In this document: positions 32,488 to 43,226 of the stretch, one piece after another | Layout of the letters: each line of letters starts with the position of its first letter | How positions within the stretch are numbered: the stretch's first letter is position 1 | Source: Nitrospirales bacterium | Lineage (GTDB): Bacteria; Nitrospirota; Nitrospiria; Nitrospirales; UBA8639 | Reading direction: 5' to 3' | NCBI GenBank assembly: GCA_029261295.1 | Contig: JAJDBP010000012.1 | Location: forward strand, 1 to 64,000 | DNA: 64,000 nucleotides | Translations under genes and position numbers: made by a program | Notes under the pieces: generated by a model | The model's input: the letters and a program-made list of their open reading frames with translations, nothing else | What the model was told of the DNA's origin: nothing | Databases searched by the model: none

Positions 32488-33906
32488 TTATTTCAACTGA
32501 GGCAGTTGGTCTGCGAGTTCCTCCGCTGGATAGGTCAAGATCTCTGCGAGCGTTGGATGGTAATGAGGAATCCTGAGTAGGTCTCGTGCCGTCCCATGGA
32601 AATGCATGAGGGTGATAATTTCATGAATGAGCTCAGAGGCTTCTGGGCCAACAATATGTCCTCCGAGAATTTCACCTGATTGGGGATGACAAAGAATTTT
32701 GACATGACCATGTAATTCACCTAAGCACAGTGATTTTCCATGGTCGTTAAAGGGATACGATGCAGCTAGAAATGGTATTGAAAGATCCCTGCATTCTTGT
32801 TCCGATAATCCCACGCTAGCCATTTGAGGATCGGTGAAAGTGACCTGGGCTTTGAGCCGATCATCATATTTTTTCAGGGGCTGATCTTGATGGACGGCAT
32901 TCCATCCTGCGATTTCCCCCTGTTCAATGGCAATATGTACGATTTCATGCCATCCGTTCACATCACCTACGGCAAAAATATGTGGCTGCGAGGTTTGCAT
33001 CGTGTCTTTCACGACAATCGCCTTTTTCTGAACTTCGACCTGAGCTGCTTCCAATTGTAAACTATCGATATTGGGACGACGTCCAAGAGCTTGTAGGATG
33101 GAAGTGGCCATGACCTGCCGAGGCTTGCCTTGCTCCAGAAAATGAACCGTTTTTTGGCCATCAGAGGATTGAGTCACTTGCTTCAGTGAGGTGTTGGTAA
33201 AGATGGTCATGCCTTCTTCGCGGAGCTTCGTTTCTATAGGAAGGGTTAAATCTTGGTCTACTTGTGACAAGATATGTTTGCTGCGTTGAATTAAGCTGAC
33301 CTTGACCCCGATGCGTAAGAAAAACTGGGCTAATTCTAAGGCCACTGCCCCTCCACCTAGGACAATCATGGATTCTGGAGGAGTACGAAGTTCGAGGGCA
33401 TCATCACTGGTGAAATAGCCTGCTTCTTCTAAGCCAGGGATAGGAATATGAGAGATGACGGATCCTGTGGCAATAATAAAGGCCTTGGCGGTCAGTTGAT
33501 GTGGGCCAACTTGGACGAGCGTTGAAGAGAGGAAATGCGCTTTTTCTTGATAGAGCGTAAATCGGGGATGTTGTAAGGCCGCAACTCGATAGTCGGTGAA
33601 TTCCTTGATTAAGCGATTTTTTCGATCAATAATAGCGCTGAGGTTGGCGTGAACTTTTGTGGGGTCTAGGCCAAATTCTGGTGCTCGACGGATGAGGGCA
33701 GCAATATCAGATGAACGGAGCATAGCTTTTGTGGGCATACAGCCGCGCAAAATACAGAGACCGCCCAGCGGGCCATGATCAATTATTCCGACATTAGCGC
33801 CTTCCGCTTGGGCCGTGCGTGCAGCTGCATAACCAGCTGAGCCGCCGCCGATAATCAGAACATCATGAGCGATGGTGGATGCCGATGTTTTTGAAGATCG
33901 TGTCAT
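32488..33906 (-). CDS. Dihydrolipoamide dehydrogenase-like flavin disulfide reductase
   Basis: Start chosen at ATG 33906 (M55 of the track ORF), which avoids overlap with the divergent lipoprotein gene and gives 472 residues. It has the FAD motif VLIIGGGSAGYAAARTAQ, redox disulfide in GGLCILRGCMPTKA, NAD motif MIVLGGGAVALELAQF and a C-terminal dimer domain with HYHPTLAEIL. It is similar in class to, but distinct from, the MerA-like enzyme 2 kb away. No lipoyl complex genes are adjacent. Confidence 0.88.
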   Translation of the reverse strand: MTRSSKTSASTIAHDVLIIGGGSAGYAAARTAQAEGANVGIIDHGPLGGLCILRGCMPTKAMLRSSDIAALIRRAPEFGLDPTKVHANLSAIIDRKNRLIKEFTDYRVAALQHPRFTLYQEKAHFLSSTLVQVGPHQLTAKAFIIATGSVISHIPIPGLEEAGYFTSDDALELRTPPESMIVLGGGAVALELAQFFLRIGVKVSLIQRSKHILSQVDQDLTLPIETKLREEGMTIFTNTSLKQVTQSSDGQKTVHFLEQGKPRQVMATSILQALGRRPNIDSLQLEAAQVEVQKKAIVVKDTMQTSQPHIFAVGDVNGWHEIVHIAIEQGEIAGWNAVHQDQPLKKYDDRLKAQVTFTDPQMASVGLSEQECRDLSIPFLAASYPFNDHGKSLCLGELHGHVKILCHPQSGEILGGHIVGPEASELIHEIITLMHFHGTARDLLRIPHYHPTLAEILTYPAEELADQLPQLK

Positions 33907-33936
33907 ACGTGTAACTACTGTAGGGAAGAGTGAATC

Positions 33937-34377
33937 ATGGAACTCCCATTTCAAACAAGAAAAAATTTTTGGCAGGTCGGAATGATTTTCATCGTGTGCG
34001 CATTGGGAATAAGTGGGTGCGTTTCGCAGCCGCTGCCATTGGCCATGTTGCCTATGGTCGAACCACAAGCGGCAGAACTCAACTTAAAAGGTATTGACCA
34101 GTATCAAATTGGTGAATGGGAGGCTGCGCTTCATTTCTTCCAGTCAGCCATTCAAGTGAACCCCATGCTCGTTGAAGCTCATTTTAATGCGGCGTTGGCT
34201 CTTCATCAATTAAAACGTCATCAAGATGCGACTGCCTATTTTAAACGAGCTGGAGTATTAGACCCCGAAAACCGTTCTATTATATCCTCGACTCTGTATC
34301 GTAATCATCTAGGATTATCCTCCACCTTTGAGCGGCATATTAGTGGTGGGTATCGATATCAAGGGGAGGAAGAATAA
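33937..34377 (+). CDS. TPR lipoprotein
   Basis: A 146-residue protein with signal peptide and lipobox GISGC, then two tetratricopeptide units (YQIGEWEAALHFFQSAIQVNPMLVEAHFNAALALHQLKRHQDATAYFKRAGVLDP). It starts 30 bp from the divergent flavoprotein gene. A binding or assembly role at the outer membrane is likely. An A/T-rich perfect palindrome (34379-34397) after the stop could be a weak two-way terminator. Confidence 0.78.
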   Translation: MELPFQTRKNFWQVGMIFIVCALGISGCVSQPLPLAMLPMVEPQAAELNLKGIDQYQIGEWEAALHFFQSAIQVNPMLVEAHFNAALALHQLKRHQDATAYFKRAGVLDPENRSIISSTLYRNHLGLSSTFERHISGGYRYQGEEE

Positions 34378-34402
34378 GGAGAAAAAATATTTTTCTCGGA
34401 TT

Positions 34403-36337
34403 TCATTTTGGGGGTTGGGTCTTTTGGCTCGTGAGCTCTTGAATTTTCGCAATAAGGATCTCTACCTGAAATGGTTTTTGAATAAACGCATTGATGCCGG
34501 ATTGCGAGAAATGTTTCATGGCTTCTTCCTCAGGATACCCGCTGGACACTAAGATCGGCACCTTCCGGTCTTTTTCTCTAATTTTTTCAGCCAACTTTCC
34601 TCCATCAACATGCGGCATGGTGAGGTCAAGGAACACAAGAGCGATCTCCTCGCGATAGCGTTCAAAAATTTGCTCACCTGCTTGACCATCCTGAGCTACC
34701 AAGGCATCAAAGCCAATTTCTTTCAGAATGAGAGAGCATGCGGTCCTCACTTCCTCCTCGTCATCGACAACCAGTACTTTGGAATGGATGGTTCGGCTCG
34801 CTGGTTCTAGGGGTAACGTCAAAGAGGGAATACTCGGTGATGAAGGTGTGTGGGTTGTGGGAAAAAGAAAAATAAATTCAGTGCCTTGGCCAGGGTTGCT
34901 TTGCACGGCGATTGTGGCGCCATGTCCACGAACAATTCCTAATAACGCAGCTAACCCTAACCCGCGCCCCGGAAATTTTGTTGAGAAAAATGGGTCGAAG
35001 ATCTTTGGGATCAATTCGGGTTTCATCCCATTTCCCGAATCCTGAATCTTCAATAAGACGCATGGCCCGGAAGGAAGGTCCCCCATGATATGGTAATGAC
35101 GAAAATTTTCCGTAGAGATATCCGCAGCGCTGGTACTAATGTGAATGACTCCCTTTTGGTCTCCAATAGCTTCCGCGGCGTTGGTCACAGTATTCATGAG
35201 CATTTGCCGAAGTTGAGAACGATCTCCGCGGATAGGTGGAACGTTAGGTGATAAGTGAAAGGTGAGGGTAATCCTCTTCGACACGGTTGAGCGTAGAAAG
35301 GACTTGCTGTCTTTGAGAAATTGCTGAAAATTTACCGTTTGAAAATCTAATTGTGTTTGACCTGCAAACGTCAGCATTTGGTTGGCCAGCTCGCCTCCAC
35401 GAAGTCCAGATTTTTCAATGATCTGTAAGTGCTCTCGAATGGGAGAGTCAGGTGAAAGCAACCGTAGGGCCAAACCTGCTCTTGCTACGACAGACATCAG
35501 TAAATTATTGAAGTCGTGTGCAATCCCTCCTGCTAACACTCCCAAGCTTTCCTGCTTTTGGGCATATTGGCGCTCCATTTCATGGCGTTCCCGGTCTTCC
35601 TCAGCCTTTCGCCGTTCGGACAGATCTCGTAATGAGGTGAGATAGGCAGGGGCATCTTCCCATTCAATGGGGATGACTCTCATTTCCACAGGTTTCGCTT
35701 GTGTGTCGGGATGGTGAATGAGAATTTCTTTGGTCTCTCCGTGGATTAATTGATGTTCAAATGGTGATCCGACAAGTTGTTCGTTTGAACATTGAAATAG
35801 GTGTTCGGAAGCCGGATTGGTAAAGAGGATACGCCCATCCATGCCAACGACGACCAAACCATCTCCAGAGGATTCCCAAATGGTATTGGACTGACGCTCA
35901 AGGGCTTGAATGCGTTTTATGGCGGATAATTGATGCAGGGCTTGTTGAACATGTCGCCAGAGGAGTTCTGGGGATAGGGTGTTGTAGATGAAATAATTAT
36001 GGGCTCCTAACTTCAGGGCTTTGGCTGCGACTTCTTCATTGGCCATTCCTATAAAAAAAATAAAGGGTGGCTTAGAGATGGGGGAGGCCTGGTTCATTTT
36101 TTCTAAGAAATCTAACCCAGTCATATCAGAGAGCTGGCTGTCGATAAGCATGCCCTGAGGCGGGGTGAGTTGGCAGGCTAATAAGGCCTCCTCGCCAGAC
36201 TCCATTTCTTGGATATTCACATTATTCTGGGCGGAGTCCTGAATCCACCGACTAAATTCCCCTCGGCGGTTTTGGCTGGATCCGATAATGAACAGGCGGA
36301 AGATGGTAGTAGGAAGTTCTGATATTTGAGCGGTCAT
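34403..36337 (-). CDS. Hybrid histidine kinase (REC-PAS-HisKA-HATPase-REC)
   Basis: From ATG 36337 a 644-residue soluble protein. It has an N-terminal receiver (LIDSQLSDMTGLDFL), a PAS domain (TIWESSGDGLVVVGMDGRILFTNPASE), an H-box GGIAHDFNNLLMSV, catalytic N-box NTVTNAAEAI, LKIQDSGNGM and GLGLAALLGIVRGHGA, and a C-terminal receiver (VLVVDDEEEVR, LVFLDLTMPHVDG, SSGYPEEE). The kinase class is that of HDFNNLL-type sensors. No membrane segment is present, so its signal is cytoplasmic. Confidence 0.93.
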   Translation of the reverse strand: MTAQISELPTTIFRLFIIGSSQNRRGEFSRWIQDSAQNNVNIQEMESGEEALLACQLTPPQGMLIDSQLSDMTGLDFLEKMNQASPISKPPFIFFIGMANEEVAAKALKLGAHNYFIYNTLSPELLWRHVQQALHQLSAIKRIQALERQSNTIWESSGDGLVVVGMDGRILFTNPASEHLFQCSNEQLVGSPFEHQLIHGETKEILIHHPDTQAKPVEMRVIPIEWEDAPAYLTSLRDLSERRKAEEDRERHEMERQYAQKQESLGVLAGGIAHDFNNLLMSVVARAGLALRLLSPDSPIREHLQIIEKSGLRGGELANQMLTFAGQTQLDFQTVNFQQFLKDSKSFLRSTVSKRITLTFHLSPNVPPIRGDRSQLRQMLMNTVTNAAEAIGDQKGVIHISTSAADISTENFRHYHIMGDLPSGPCVLLKIQDSGNGMKPELIPKIFDPFFSTKFPGRGLGLAALLGIVRGHGATIAVQSNPGQGTEFIFLFPTTHTPSSPSIPSLTLPLEPASRTIHSKVLVVDDEEEVRTACSLILKEIGFDALVAQDGQAGEQIFERYREEIALVFLDLTMPHVDGGKLAEKIREKDRKVPILVSSGYPEEEAMKHFSQSGINAFIQKPFQVEILIAKIQELTSQKTQPPK

Positions 36338-36711
36338 GGCCAACTCAGATTTTTTGAACAATGAGGGTGATGAGACTTCTCATGAATCGACCGTACGAGT
36401 GTTATTCACTTAAATTTATTAGAGTTAGATTTCTAAGAATAGTCAAAGTTCTTTAGTAATTCAAAGCTACGCGGTTGGTTTGAGAGAAAAAGAAGGAAGG
36501 GATGAATAGAATTGATCTTACCTGTGCAGCAAATCCGATTCAATAGATTGTTTTCTTTATGGAGCCCTCAAAAAGATGAGAAGGGGAGTGAGGGGGTGGG
36601 AATGAAGATGGGGGGTGAGGGCAAACAGGCCGGAATAAACCTGAGGGAAAGTATAGACTCAGGGGAAAGGGGCGGTAAGGCTTCCTGGGCTTTACTCTTC
36701 CATTGCGTCTT
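36338..36711. other. Spacer between two minus-strand signalling genes
   Basis: No gene supported; it should hold the promoter of the hybrid kinase. The part 36590-36680 is purine-rich on the plus strand (GGGG runs). Small ORFs drawn on both strands have low-complexity sequence and no ribosome-binding site. Confidence 0.5.
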
Positions 36712-38394
36712 CTAACAGGTTTGAACCATATGATGAGCGCTCTCGTTGGCTGGGAGAGGAGGGGCAATCCAGTAGCCCTGCATAGCATCACATCCATGCT
36801 CTTCAAGGAAATCAACCTGTTCTTGAGTTTCTACACCCTCTGCAATGACTTGAAGCCCTAAATTCTTTCCAAGTGTAATGACTGCCTGAACAATTGCCGC
36901 GTCATTGGGGCTATGTGGGAGTTGCTGAATGAGGCTTTGATCTAGTTTGATTCCATCAATTGGAAAAGATTTGAGGTACCGTAATGAGGCATAGCCAGCA
37001 CCGAAGTCATCAATATAGAGATGGACCCCCATGGCTTTTAATTCACGCAAAGTCTTGATTGTTTCCTCTGTTTCTTGAATTAGAAAGGTTTCGGTCAACT
37101 CTAACTTAAGGTTTTCTGGATCCAAGTGTGAGCGTTTGAGAATATCTTGAATGAGAGCAGGTAAATTTCCTTGATGAATTTGTCGAGCCGACAAATTGAC
37201 GGCTACGTGAGGAGAGGGGAATCCTTGTTTTTCCCAGTATTTGGCTTGTTTGCTTGCAGCCCGTAAGACCCACTCGCCAATTGGAATAATCATACCGTTT
37301 TCTTCAGCTTGTGGAATAAATTGATTGGGTCCTATGAGTCCCTGATAGGGATGGTGCCACCGCAGGAGCGCTTCCATTCCAATGATTTGTTTAGTCCGAA
37401 GATTCATTTGCGGTTGGTAGTGAAGCAGGAATTCCTTTTTGGCCAGGGCTCGACTCAATTCGACTTCAAGTGTTGAACCATCCAGCCCCGCAGTCTTCAT
37501 TCCAGCCGTATAAAATTGATAATTATTTCCCCCTTGAGCTTTGGCTCGATACATGGCTGCGTCGGCATGAGAGAGAAGTTCCTGAGGGTTAGCGCTGTCC
37601 CAAGGGTAGATGGTGACCCCAAGGCTTCCCGTCACCTGCAATTGATGGTGATTCACAATGATGGGTTGGGCTAGGAGTTGCAGAATACGTTGGGCCACAG
37701 CGGCGACGTCTTCGACGGATATAATTTGTTCAAGTAAAATCGCAAATTCATCTCCACCTAATCGTACTCCTGTATCAATCTCTCTAATGCATTTCTTTAT
37801 TCGTGTGGCAACGGTTTTGAGTAAGGAGTCACCGCATTCATGCCCAAGTGAATCATTAATGGCTTTAAAATGATCGAGATCTAAAAACATGAGAGCCATA
37901 GCCATATCATTACGATTGCAGCGGGCCACGGCACAGTTGAGGCGTTCATAGAAAAGGCCACGGTTGGCTAATCCTGTAAGGTGGTCATAATGAGCTAATT
38001 GTGTAATGCGTTGGGTGGCTCGGTGCCGTTCCATGGCGTAGCGGATGGCACGACACAAAGTGGAGCTACTCGTTTGACCTTTGATGAGATAATCCTGGGC
38101 CCCGCTTTTTACAGCATGAATCGCTTGTGCCTCATCTTCAATTCCGCTCAGAATCAAGATGGGGGCTCCAGGGCAATATTGAATAAATTGAGGGATCGAT
38201 TCAAAGCTTTGCCCTTCGGGTAAATGCAAATCCAAGATAATAGCTTGAAAGGTTTCTCGTTGAACCAGATCTAAGGCTTCACTAACTGAAGGTCGTTGCT
38301 CAAGTGTAAATTGATTTTGGAGCCCTTCCTTCAACATTTTACTAATTCTTAAAGCTTCGTTTTGATCATTTTCCACCAAAAGGAGCTTAATCAT
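36712..38394 (-). CDS. REC-GGDEF-EAL cyclic di-GMP signalling protein
   Basis: A 560-residue protein: receiver (LLLVENDQNEALRI, Asp in AIILDLHLPEG), GGDEF domain with intact RLGGDEFAILLEQ, and an EAL domain with GMEALLRWHHP, ELTETFLIQ and YIDDFGAGYASL. Both catalytic motifs look intact, so it may make or cleave c-di-GMP depending on state. The hybrid kinase gene downstream on the same strand is a likely partner. Confidence 0.94.
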   Translation of the reverse strand: MIKLLLVENDQNEALRISKMLKEGLQNQFTLEQRPSVSEALDLVQRETFQAIILDLHLPEGQSFESIPQFIQYCPGAPILILSGIEDEAQAIHAVKSGAQDYLIKGQTSSSTLCRAIRYAMERHRATQRITQLAHYDHLTGLANRGLFYERLNCAVARCNRNDMAMALMFLDLDHFKAINDSLGHECGDSLLKTVATRIKKCIREIDTGVRLGGDEFAILLEQIISVEDVAAVAQRILQLLAQPIIVNHHQLQVTGSLGVTIYPWDSANPQELLSHADAAMYRAKAQGGNNYQFYTAGMKTAGLDGSTLEVELSRALAKKEFLLHYQPQMNLRTKQIIGMEALLRWHHPYQGLIGPNQFIPQAEENGMIIPIGEWVLRAASKQAKYWEKQGFPSPHVAVNLSARQIHQGNLPALIQDILKRSHLDPENLKLELTETFLIQETEETIKTLRELKAMGVHLYIDDFGAGYASLRYLKSFPIDGIKLDQSLIQQLPHSPNDAAIVQAVITLGKNLGLQVIAEGVETQEQVDFLEEHGCDAMQGYWIAPPLPANESAHHMVQTC

Positions 38395-38997
38395 GTGTCT
38401 GCCTTTCTCTCACTTGCTGGTTCATTAAGGTCCTTCAATTATGACGGTCAATATTTTCTTTCTAATTACTTTTTCGGGTTTTCTGAGTCTTTCTTAATGA
38501 TTAATGAAAAATAAATTGTAGCGATGAGCGGGGATGTGAGAATTTTATTGCTATAAAATTCAATAAAATTAATTGGTTAGATGTTTTTTGTCTCATATGG
38601 AAATAAGGCTGCGGTTGTTGTCTAGTTGTAAGTACGTAATTATATTTTCAATCAATTTTGGTGCAGATGAACCTCATTTCCTTTACTTTTTAGAGTAAAT
38701 TTTCGTAAGGTGTTTTCAAATTACGCCTTTTCACTATTTTTTCAATTTCATTTAATCAATAGGTCTATTTTCTGGTTTCGCATTCTGCTGCGAATCACCT
38801 AATGTTTTATGGTATTTCGTGGGGAATTTGTTGAGGAGTATGGCCAGGACAGATTGAGCCGCTATTGATTCATGAAATTATGTTTCTTGACTGGAAATTT
38901 GAAGCGATAGTAATGCCCATTTGCCCTGCATGCTCATGGGGTCTTCAAAATAGTGTTATGATTGAGATGCGTTTTTAATTTTCTTAAGGAGCCACGT
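38395..38997. other. AT-rich intergenic region upstream of rpoD
   Basis: About 600 bp without an ORF and clearly more AT-rich than the genes around it. It lies between the start of the c-di-GMP gene and the rpoD start, so it carries divergent promoters. A TTGACT at about 38887 could be a -35 box for rpoD but no clear -10 partner is at the right distance. No tRNA fold seen. Confidence 0.5.
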
Positions 38998-40824
38998 ATG
39001 GGAAAAACGACAACATTGGTAGAGGTGATTCAGCGACTGATTGAAGTGGGTCGTCCCAAGGGTCATATCACCTTGAAGGATTTGACGAATGTATTGCCTG
39101 CCGATCAAATCACCTCGGAACAATTACATGCGATTTTGGGTGCCTTAACTGAAGCGAGCATCCAGGTAATTGATCCTTCCAAACGGACTGTGTTGCAGTT
39201 GGCTTCATTGAAGAAAGGTGCGGGTGTTGAGGATTCAGAAGATGGGGAGGAGGAGACTGATTCCTCTTTAGACATTGATTTAACTCCTGGAGAGCCCACG
39301 CGTATTGATGACCCAGTTCGCTTGTACTTAAAGGAAATGGGACGTGTTCCCCTCTTAACTCGTGAAGGCGAAATTGAATTAGCTAAACATATTGAAGAAG
39401 GAAAGCGAGATCTCGCCTGCTCAGTCTATGGGATGCCTGTCAATATTCAACATCTTGAGTCACTTCATGAACAATTGAAACTTGAAGAAATTCGAGTGCG
39501 AGATATTGTGTTATTGCAAGAAACCTTAGAAGACGATGATGCTGCAGATGAAGACGCTGCGCCGAGTGATCCTGAGGATGAAGAGCTTCGACTTCGAACG
39601 CTTGAGGGTTTGAGTACGGTTCGGAAACTCGGGCGAAATCTTCTTTCTCTCTATATTCAAAATCGAGAAGGGGGAACGGTTAAAGCCAAACAAGCTCATA
39701 TTGATAAACGATTAAAGACCGTAATCGACAACTATGTTGATCAAATTGAGTCATTAAATCTGCATCAACGGGTGAAAGATGCCATGTTAATGCGGATAAA
39801 AGGTTTAGGCCAAGACATTCGAGCTGCTGATCTGGTGATTACGCGAAACACCAAGAAGTTAGGCTATGCGGGGCAGGATGGCATTCAGGTTATTGGGAAG
39901 AAGCCAAAAGTTGTGAGCAAAGCATCTAGCAGTCGAAGAAAGACTCAATTGGCTCCTGAAGAAATTGAACGCCTCAAGAAAGAGACTCAGGCTGCCAAGG
40001 AAGTCATTTCCCACATTCAAGATGATGTGCTTGCCATGCCAATGGAAGAGTTTAAAGCCGCATTGGTTATTTTAGCGAATGCGGAAGAAAAGGTGAAACG
40101 AGGCAAGGCCAAATTAATTGAAGCCAATTTGCGCTTAGTCGTCAGTATTGCTCGAAAATATACGAATCGAGGTCTTCAATTTATAGATTTAATTCAAGAG
40201 GGTAATATTGGATTAATGCGTGCAGTGGATAAGTTTGAGTATCAACGGGGGTATAAATTCAGCACCTATGCGACCTGGTGGATTCGGCAGGGTGTCACTC
40301 GTGCGATTGCGGATCAAGCGAGAACTATTCGGATTCCTGTGCATATGATTGAAGCCAATACCAAGCTTGCACGAACTGCTCGACAATTAGTTCAACAATT
40401 AGGACGGGAGCCGACTCCCGAAGAAATTGCTGAACGTATGGGATTAACCCCGGAAAAAGTACGCATGATGTTGGATATTTCTAAGGGTACTATTTCTTTG
40501 GAAACCCCAATTGGGGAAAAGGAAGATAGTCAATTAGGGGATTTGATTGAAGATAAAAATGCCGTGTCTCCGATGGATGCGGCCAATCGATATGATTTGC
40601 AACGTCAAATTGCCAATGCTTTAGGGGTGTTAACGCCACGAGAAGAGACGGTTATCCGGAAACGTTTTGGGATTGGTGACAGCACGGATCATACCTTAGA
40701 AGAAATTGGACAAGATTTTGATGTGACGCGTGAACGGATTCGTCAGATTGAAGCGAAAGCTTTGAAAAAGCTGCGCCATCCAAGTTGTAGTCATAAACTC
40801 CGGAGTTTAGTTGATCATCTTTGA
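38998..40824 (+). CDS. rpoD: Primary RNA polymerase sigma factor (sigma-70)
   Basis: From ATG 38998 (AAGGAG site) a 608-residue protein. It has region 1.1 at the N-terminus, region 1.2 ([31 protein letters not shown]), a long acidic insert, and regions 2-4 ([55 protein letters not shown], then [29 protein letters not shown]). Length and region 1.1 mark it as the housekeeping factor. It is followed by a strong terminator. dnaG is not adjacent. Confidence 0.95.
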   Translation: MGKTTTLVEVIQRLIEVGRPKGHITLKDLTNVLPADQITSEQLHAILGALTEASIQVIDPSKRTVLQLASLKKGAGVEDSEDGEEETDSSLDIDLTPGEPTRIDDPVRLYLKEMGRVPLLTREGEIELAKHIEEGKRDLACSVYGMPVNIQHLESLHEQLKLEEIRVRDIVLLQETLEDDDAADEDAAPSDPEDEELRLRTLEGLSTVRKLGRNLLSLYIQNREGGTVKAKQAHIDKRLKTVIDNYVDQIESLNLHQRVKDAMLMRIKGLGQDIRAADLVITRNTKKLGYAGQDGIQVIGKKPKVVSKASSSRRKTQLAPEEIERLKKETQAAKEVISHIQDDVLAMPMEEFKAALVILANAEEKVKRGKAKLIEANLRLVVSIARKYTNRGLQFIDLIQEGNIGLMRAVDKFEYQRGYKFSTYATWWIRQGVTRAIADQARTIRIPVHMIEANTKLARTARQLVQQLGREPTPEEIAERMGLTPEKVRMMLDISKGTISLETPIGEKEDSQLGDLIEDKNAVSPMDAANRYDLQRQIANALGVLTPREETVIRKRFGIGDSTDHTLEEIGQDFDVTRERIRQIEAKALKKLRHPSCSHKLRSLVDHL

Positions 40825-40850
40825 TCCAGACCTATCCTGGAATGTGAGAA

Positions 40851-40886
40851 AAGGCCTCGTCATTTCTGTGGCGAGGCCTTTTTTTT
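40851..40886 (+). terminator. Intrinsic terminator of rpoD
   Basis: Perfect 9-bp arms AAGGCCTCG and CGAGGCCTT (40851-40859, 40872-40880), then a run of eight T. Confidence 0.92.
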
Positions 40887-41003
40887 GATATATCGTTAAG
40901 TATACTGCACTGATTCATTATAGATATTTTATGAGTAGACATTTATCATGGCGTGGGTTCGCCCTTCTCCCTTCTAACCTCTAGGTGGTACCATTTCATT
41001 ACT

Positions 41004-41678
41004 ATGCGTATTCTAGTTGTTGAAGATGAACCAAAAGTGGCGTCATTTATCCGACGAGCATTAGAAGAAGAAAGTTATGCCGTCGATGTCTGTGCCGATG
41101 GAGCCGGTGGATTAGATTGGGCACAAACGGTCAATTACGACCTTATTGTTTTAGATTTAATGCTGCCAGGGTTGCCAGGGGTGGAGGTATTGAAACGTGC
41201 ACGTGCGGCTGGCGTGAAGACCCCGGTCATGATTCTGACGGCACGTTCAGAGGTGGATCAACGCGTTAAAGGTCTTGATGCGGGGGCAGATGATTATTTG
41301 ACCAAACCATTTGCGATTGAAGAATTGCTGGCCAGGGCACGAGCCCTCCTTCGTCGTTCCGGTGGTGCTCCCTCTGGAATTTTGCAAGTTGATGATGTTG
41401 TCCTGAATCCAGTGACGCGAGAGGTGACTTGTGGCGAGCAGCGGTTAGAATTTACGACTAAGGAATATGCACTTTTAGAATATCTCATGCGAAATGCTGG
41501 TCGAGTGTTGACACGCTCGATGATTGCGGAACATGTCTGGGATTTAGATTTTGATACCTTCACAAATGTGATTGATGTGTATATTAGCTATTTGCGCAAT
41601 AAGATCGATAAAGGGCGTGAACGGAGTCTCATTCAAACTATTAGGGGGAGTGGATATATGATGAGGTCTGATGGGTGA
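41004..41678 (+). CDS. OmpR/PhoB-family response regulator
   Basis: Start at ATG 41004 (the track start 40953 adds residues not found in the family): 224 residues. Receiver domain with ILVVEDEPKVASFI, phospho-Asp in LIVLDLMLPGLPGVE and Lys in DYLTKPF; winged-helix domain with LEYLMRNAGRVLTRSMIAEHVW and IRGSGYMMR. The kinase gene overlaps its stop by 4 bp, so it is a co-translated pair. Related to CopR/CusR-type regulators, but the signal is not shown. Confidence 0.93.
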   Translation: MRILVVEDEPKVASFIRRALEEESYAVDVCADGAGGLDWAQTVNYDLIVLDLMLPGLPGVEVLKRARAAGVKTPVMILTARSEVDQRVKGLDAGADDYLTKPFAIEELLARARALLRRSGGAPSGILQVDDVVLNPVTREVTCGEQRLEFTTKEYALLEYLMRNAGRVLTRSMIAEHVWDLDFDTFTNVIDVYISYLRNKIDKGRERSLIQTIRGSGYMMRSDG

Positions 41679-43087
41679 CTAATACCTCGATCCGCGTTCG
41701 TCTCACTCTTTGGTACGGCTCAGCTTTAGCTCTTATTCTGCTCCTTTTTGCCGTCGCGTTATATTTGGTGATGTCACGGGCGCTTCGAGAACAAGTAGAT
41801 GCATCGCTTGATGAAGCAGCTGCGGTGGCCATCCGAACTCTCGGAGAACATCGATTTGGGCCTTTCCTCATTTTCGAAGATCTTTCTCAAGAATTCCCAG
41901 AGTTGGCTTTATTAGATAAATTTTTCCAAATATTTGGGCCTGCCGGGCAAGTTACGATTCAATCCTCCAATATTCAAAGTCGAGAAATTCCGCTGAGTCA
42001 AACAGCATTTCGGGCTTCGCTTGAGGGAAAATCTACTTTCGAATCAGCTCAATTTGCGAAGGGTGTCTCTCTTCGGTTGCTTTCGGTTCCTATTCGTCAG
42101 GATGAGCAACTCGTCAATATTTTGCGTGTAGGAACATCATTGAGGCCATCTGATCGCATGTTACGACGATTATTGGTTGGGTTGTATATTGCGTCTCCGG
42201 TCGCATTGCTTGTGTCCTTAATGGGGGGATGGTTTTTGGCAGGAAGAGCCTTACGACCCGTGCATGCGATCACCCAAGCTGCTCGTCGTATCACCGCAGG
42301 TGACTGGAGCCAACGAATTCTGACGCCGCAGTCGAATGATGAAATTGGACAGCTAGCCTCAACCTTTAACGATATGATTGGTCGATTAGAAGTGTCATTT
42401 AAGCAAATTCGCCAATTTAGTGCTGATGCCTCTCATGAGTTGCGTACACCCCTAACCATTACCAAAGGTGAAACCGAATTAGCATTACGCCGTCCTCGTC
42501 AGGCGGAAGATTACCGAGTGGTATTAGAAAGTAATTTAGAAGAGATTGATCGTATGAGTCGTATCGTGGATGAATTACTTTTTTTATCCCGTGCTGATCT
42601 AGGGGAAATTAAGTTGAAAATGCTTCCCGTGCAATTAGATGATCTCTTTCGCGAAATTCACCAGCAGGCTGCAGTGTTAGGAAAAGACCGCTCGATTCAA
42701 ACCGTGATGACAAAAGTTGAACCAGTTGTGGTTGAAGGTGATGATCTGCGGTTACGTGAATTATTATTGAATCTCGTTGACAACGCCGTGAAATATTCTC
42801 AAACAGGACAAACCGTAGAGTTGGCCTTGGTCGTCGTTGGGAGTCAGGCCAAGATTATTGTTCAGGATTATGGGATTGGTATTGCCTCAGAGAGTCATGA
42901 TCGGGTCTTCGATCGTTTTTACCGTACAGACGAAGCTCGTGCCCATGCTGCCAAAGGAACGGGCTTGGGATTGGCTATTTGTAAGTGGATTGTTGAGGTC
43001 CATCATGGAAGCATTGAGCTTCAAAGTACTGTTCAGGGTGGATCCTGTTTTACAGTTTTCCTACCATTGTCTTCAGTTAAAGTCTGA
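41675..43087 (+). CDS. HAMP-domain sensor histidine kinase
   Basis: A 470-residue membrane kinase with GTG start in a GTGA overlap with the regulator. Two membrane helices (about 12-32 and 165-190) flank a periplasmic sensor domain; HAMP follows (RALRPVHAITQAARRITAGDWS), then the H-box FSADASHELRTPLTI, N-box LNLVDNAVKYS and GTGLGLAICKWIVEVHHG. The arrangement matches heavy-metal-sensor-type kinases, but no efflux genes lie nearby. Confidence 0.93.
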   Translation: MTNTSIRVRLTLWYGSALALILLLFAVALYLVMSRALREQVDASLDEAAAVAIRTLGEHRFGPFLIFEDLSQEFPELALLDKFFQIFGPAGQVTIQSSNIQSREIPLSQTAFRASLEGKSTFESAQFAKGVSLRLLSVPIRQDEQLVNILRVGTSLRPSDRMLRRLLVGLYIASPVALLVSLMGGWFLAGRALRPVHAITQAARRITAGDWSQRILTPQSNDEIGQLASTFNDMIGRLEVSFKQIRQFSADASHELRTPLTITKGETELALRRPRQAEDYRVVLESNLEEIDRMSRIVDELLFLSRADLGEIKLKMLPVQLDDLFREIHQQAAVLGKDRSIQTVMTKVEPVVVEGDDLRLRELLLNLVDNAVKYSQTGQTVELALVVVGSQAKIIVQDYGIGIASESHDRVFDRFYRTDEARAHAAKGTGLGLAICKWIVEVHHGSIELQSTVQGGSCFTVFLPLSSVKV

Positions 43088-43226
43088 AGATTCTGTTCCT
43101 TCCTGCAAATTCCATTAAAAAGTTTTAATGTTCTCTTAATTTCCCTTTCATGCCGGGGTGGTACGTTTATACCTGAAAGATGGAATTGGTACTAACGCGC
43201 ACGCCATTTTTGAAAGGGGGCTTGTG

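Noticed and set aside
36512-36815. ORFs of 67 and 91 aa between the signalling genes
   Set aside because: Purine-rich, low-complexity sequence; one runs into the end of the GGDEF-EAL gene. No ribosome-binding site.
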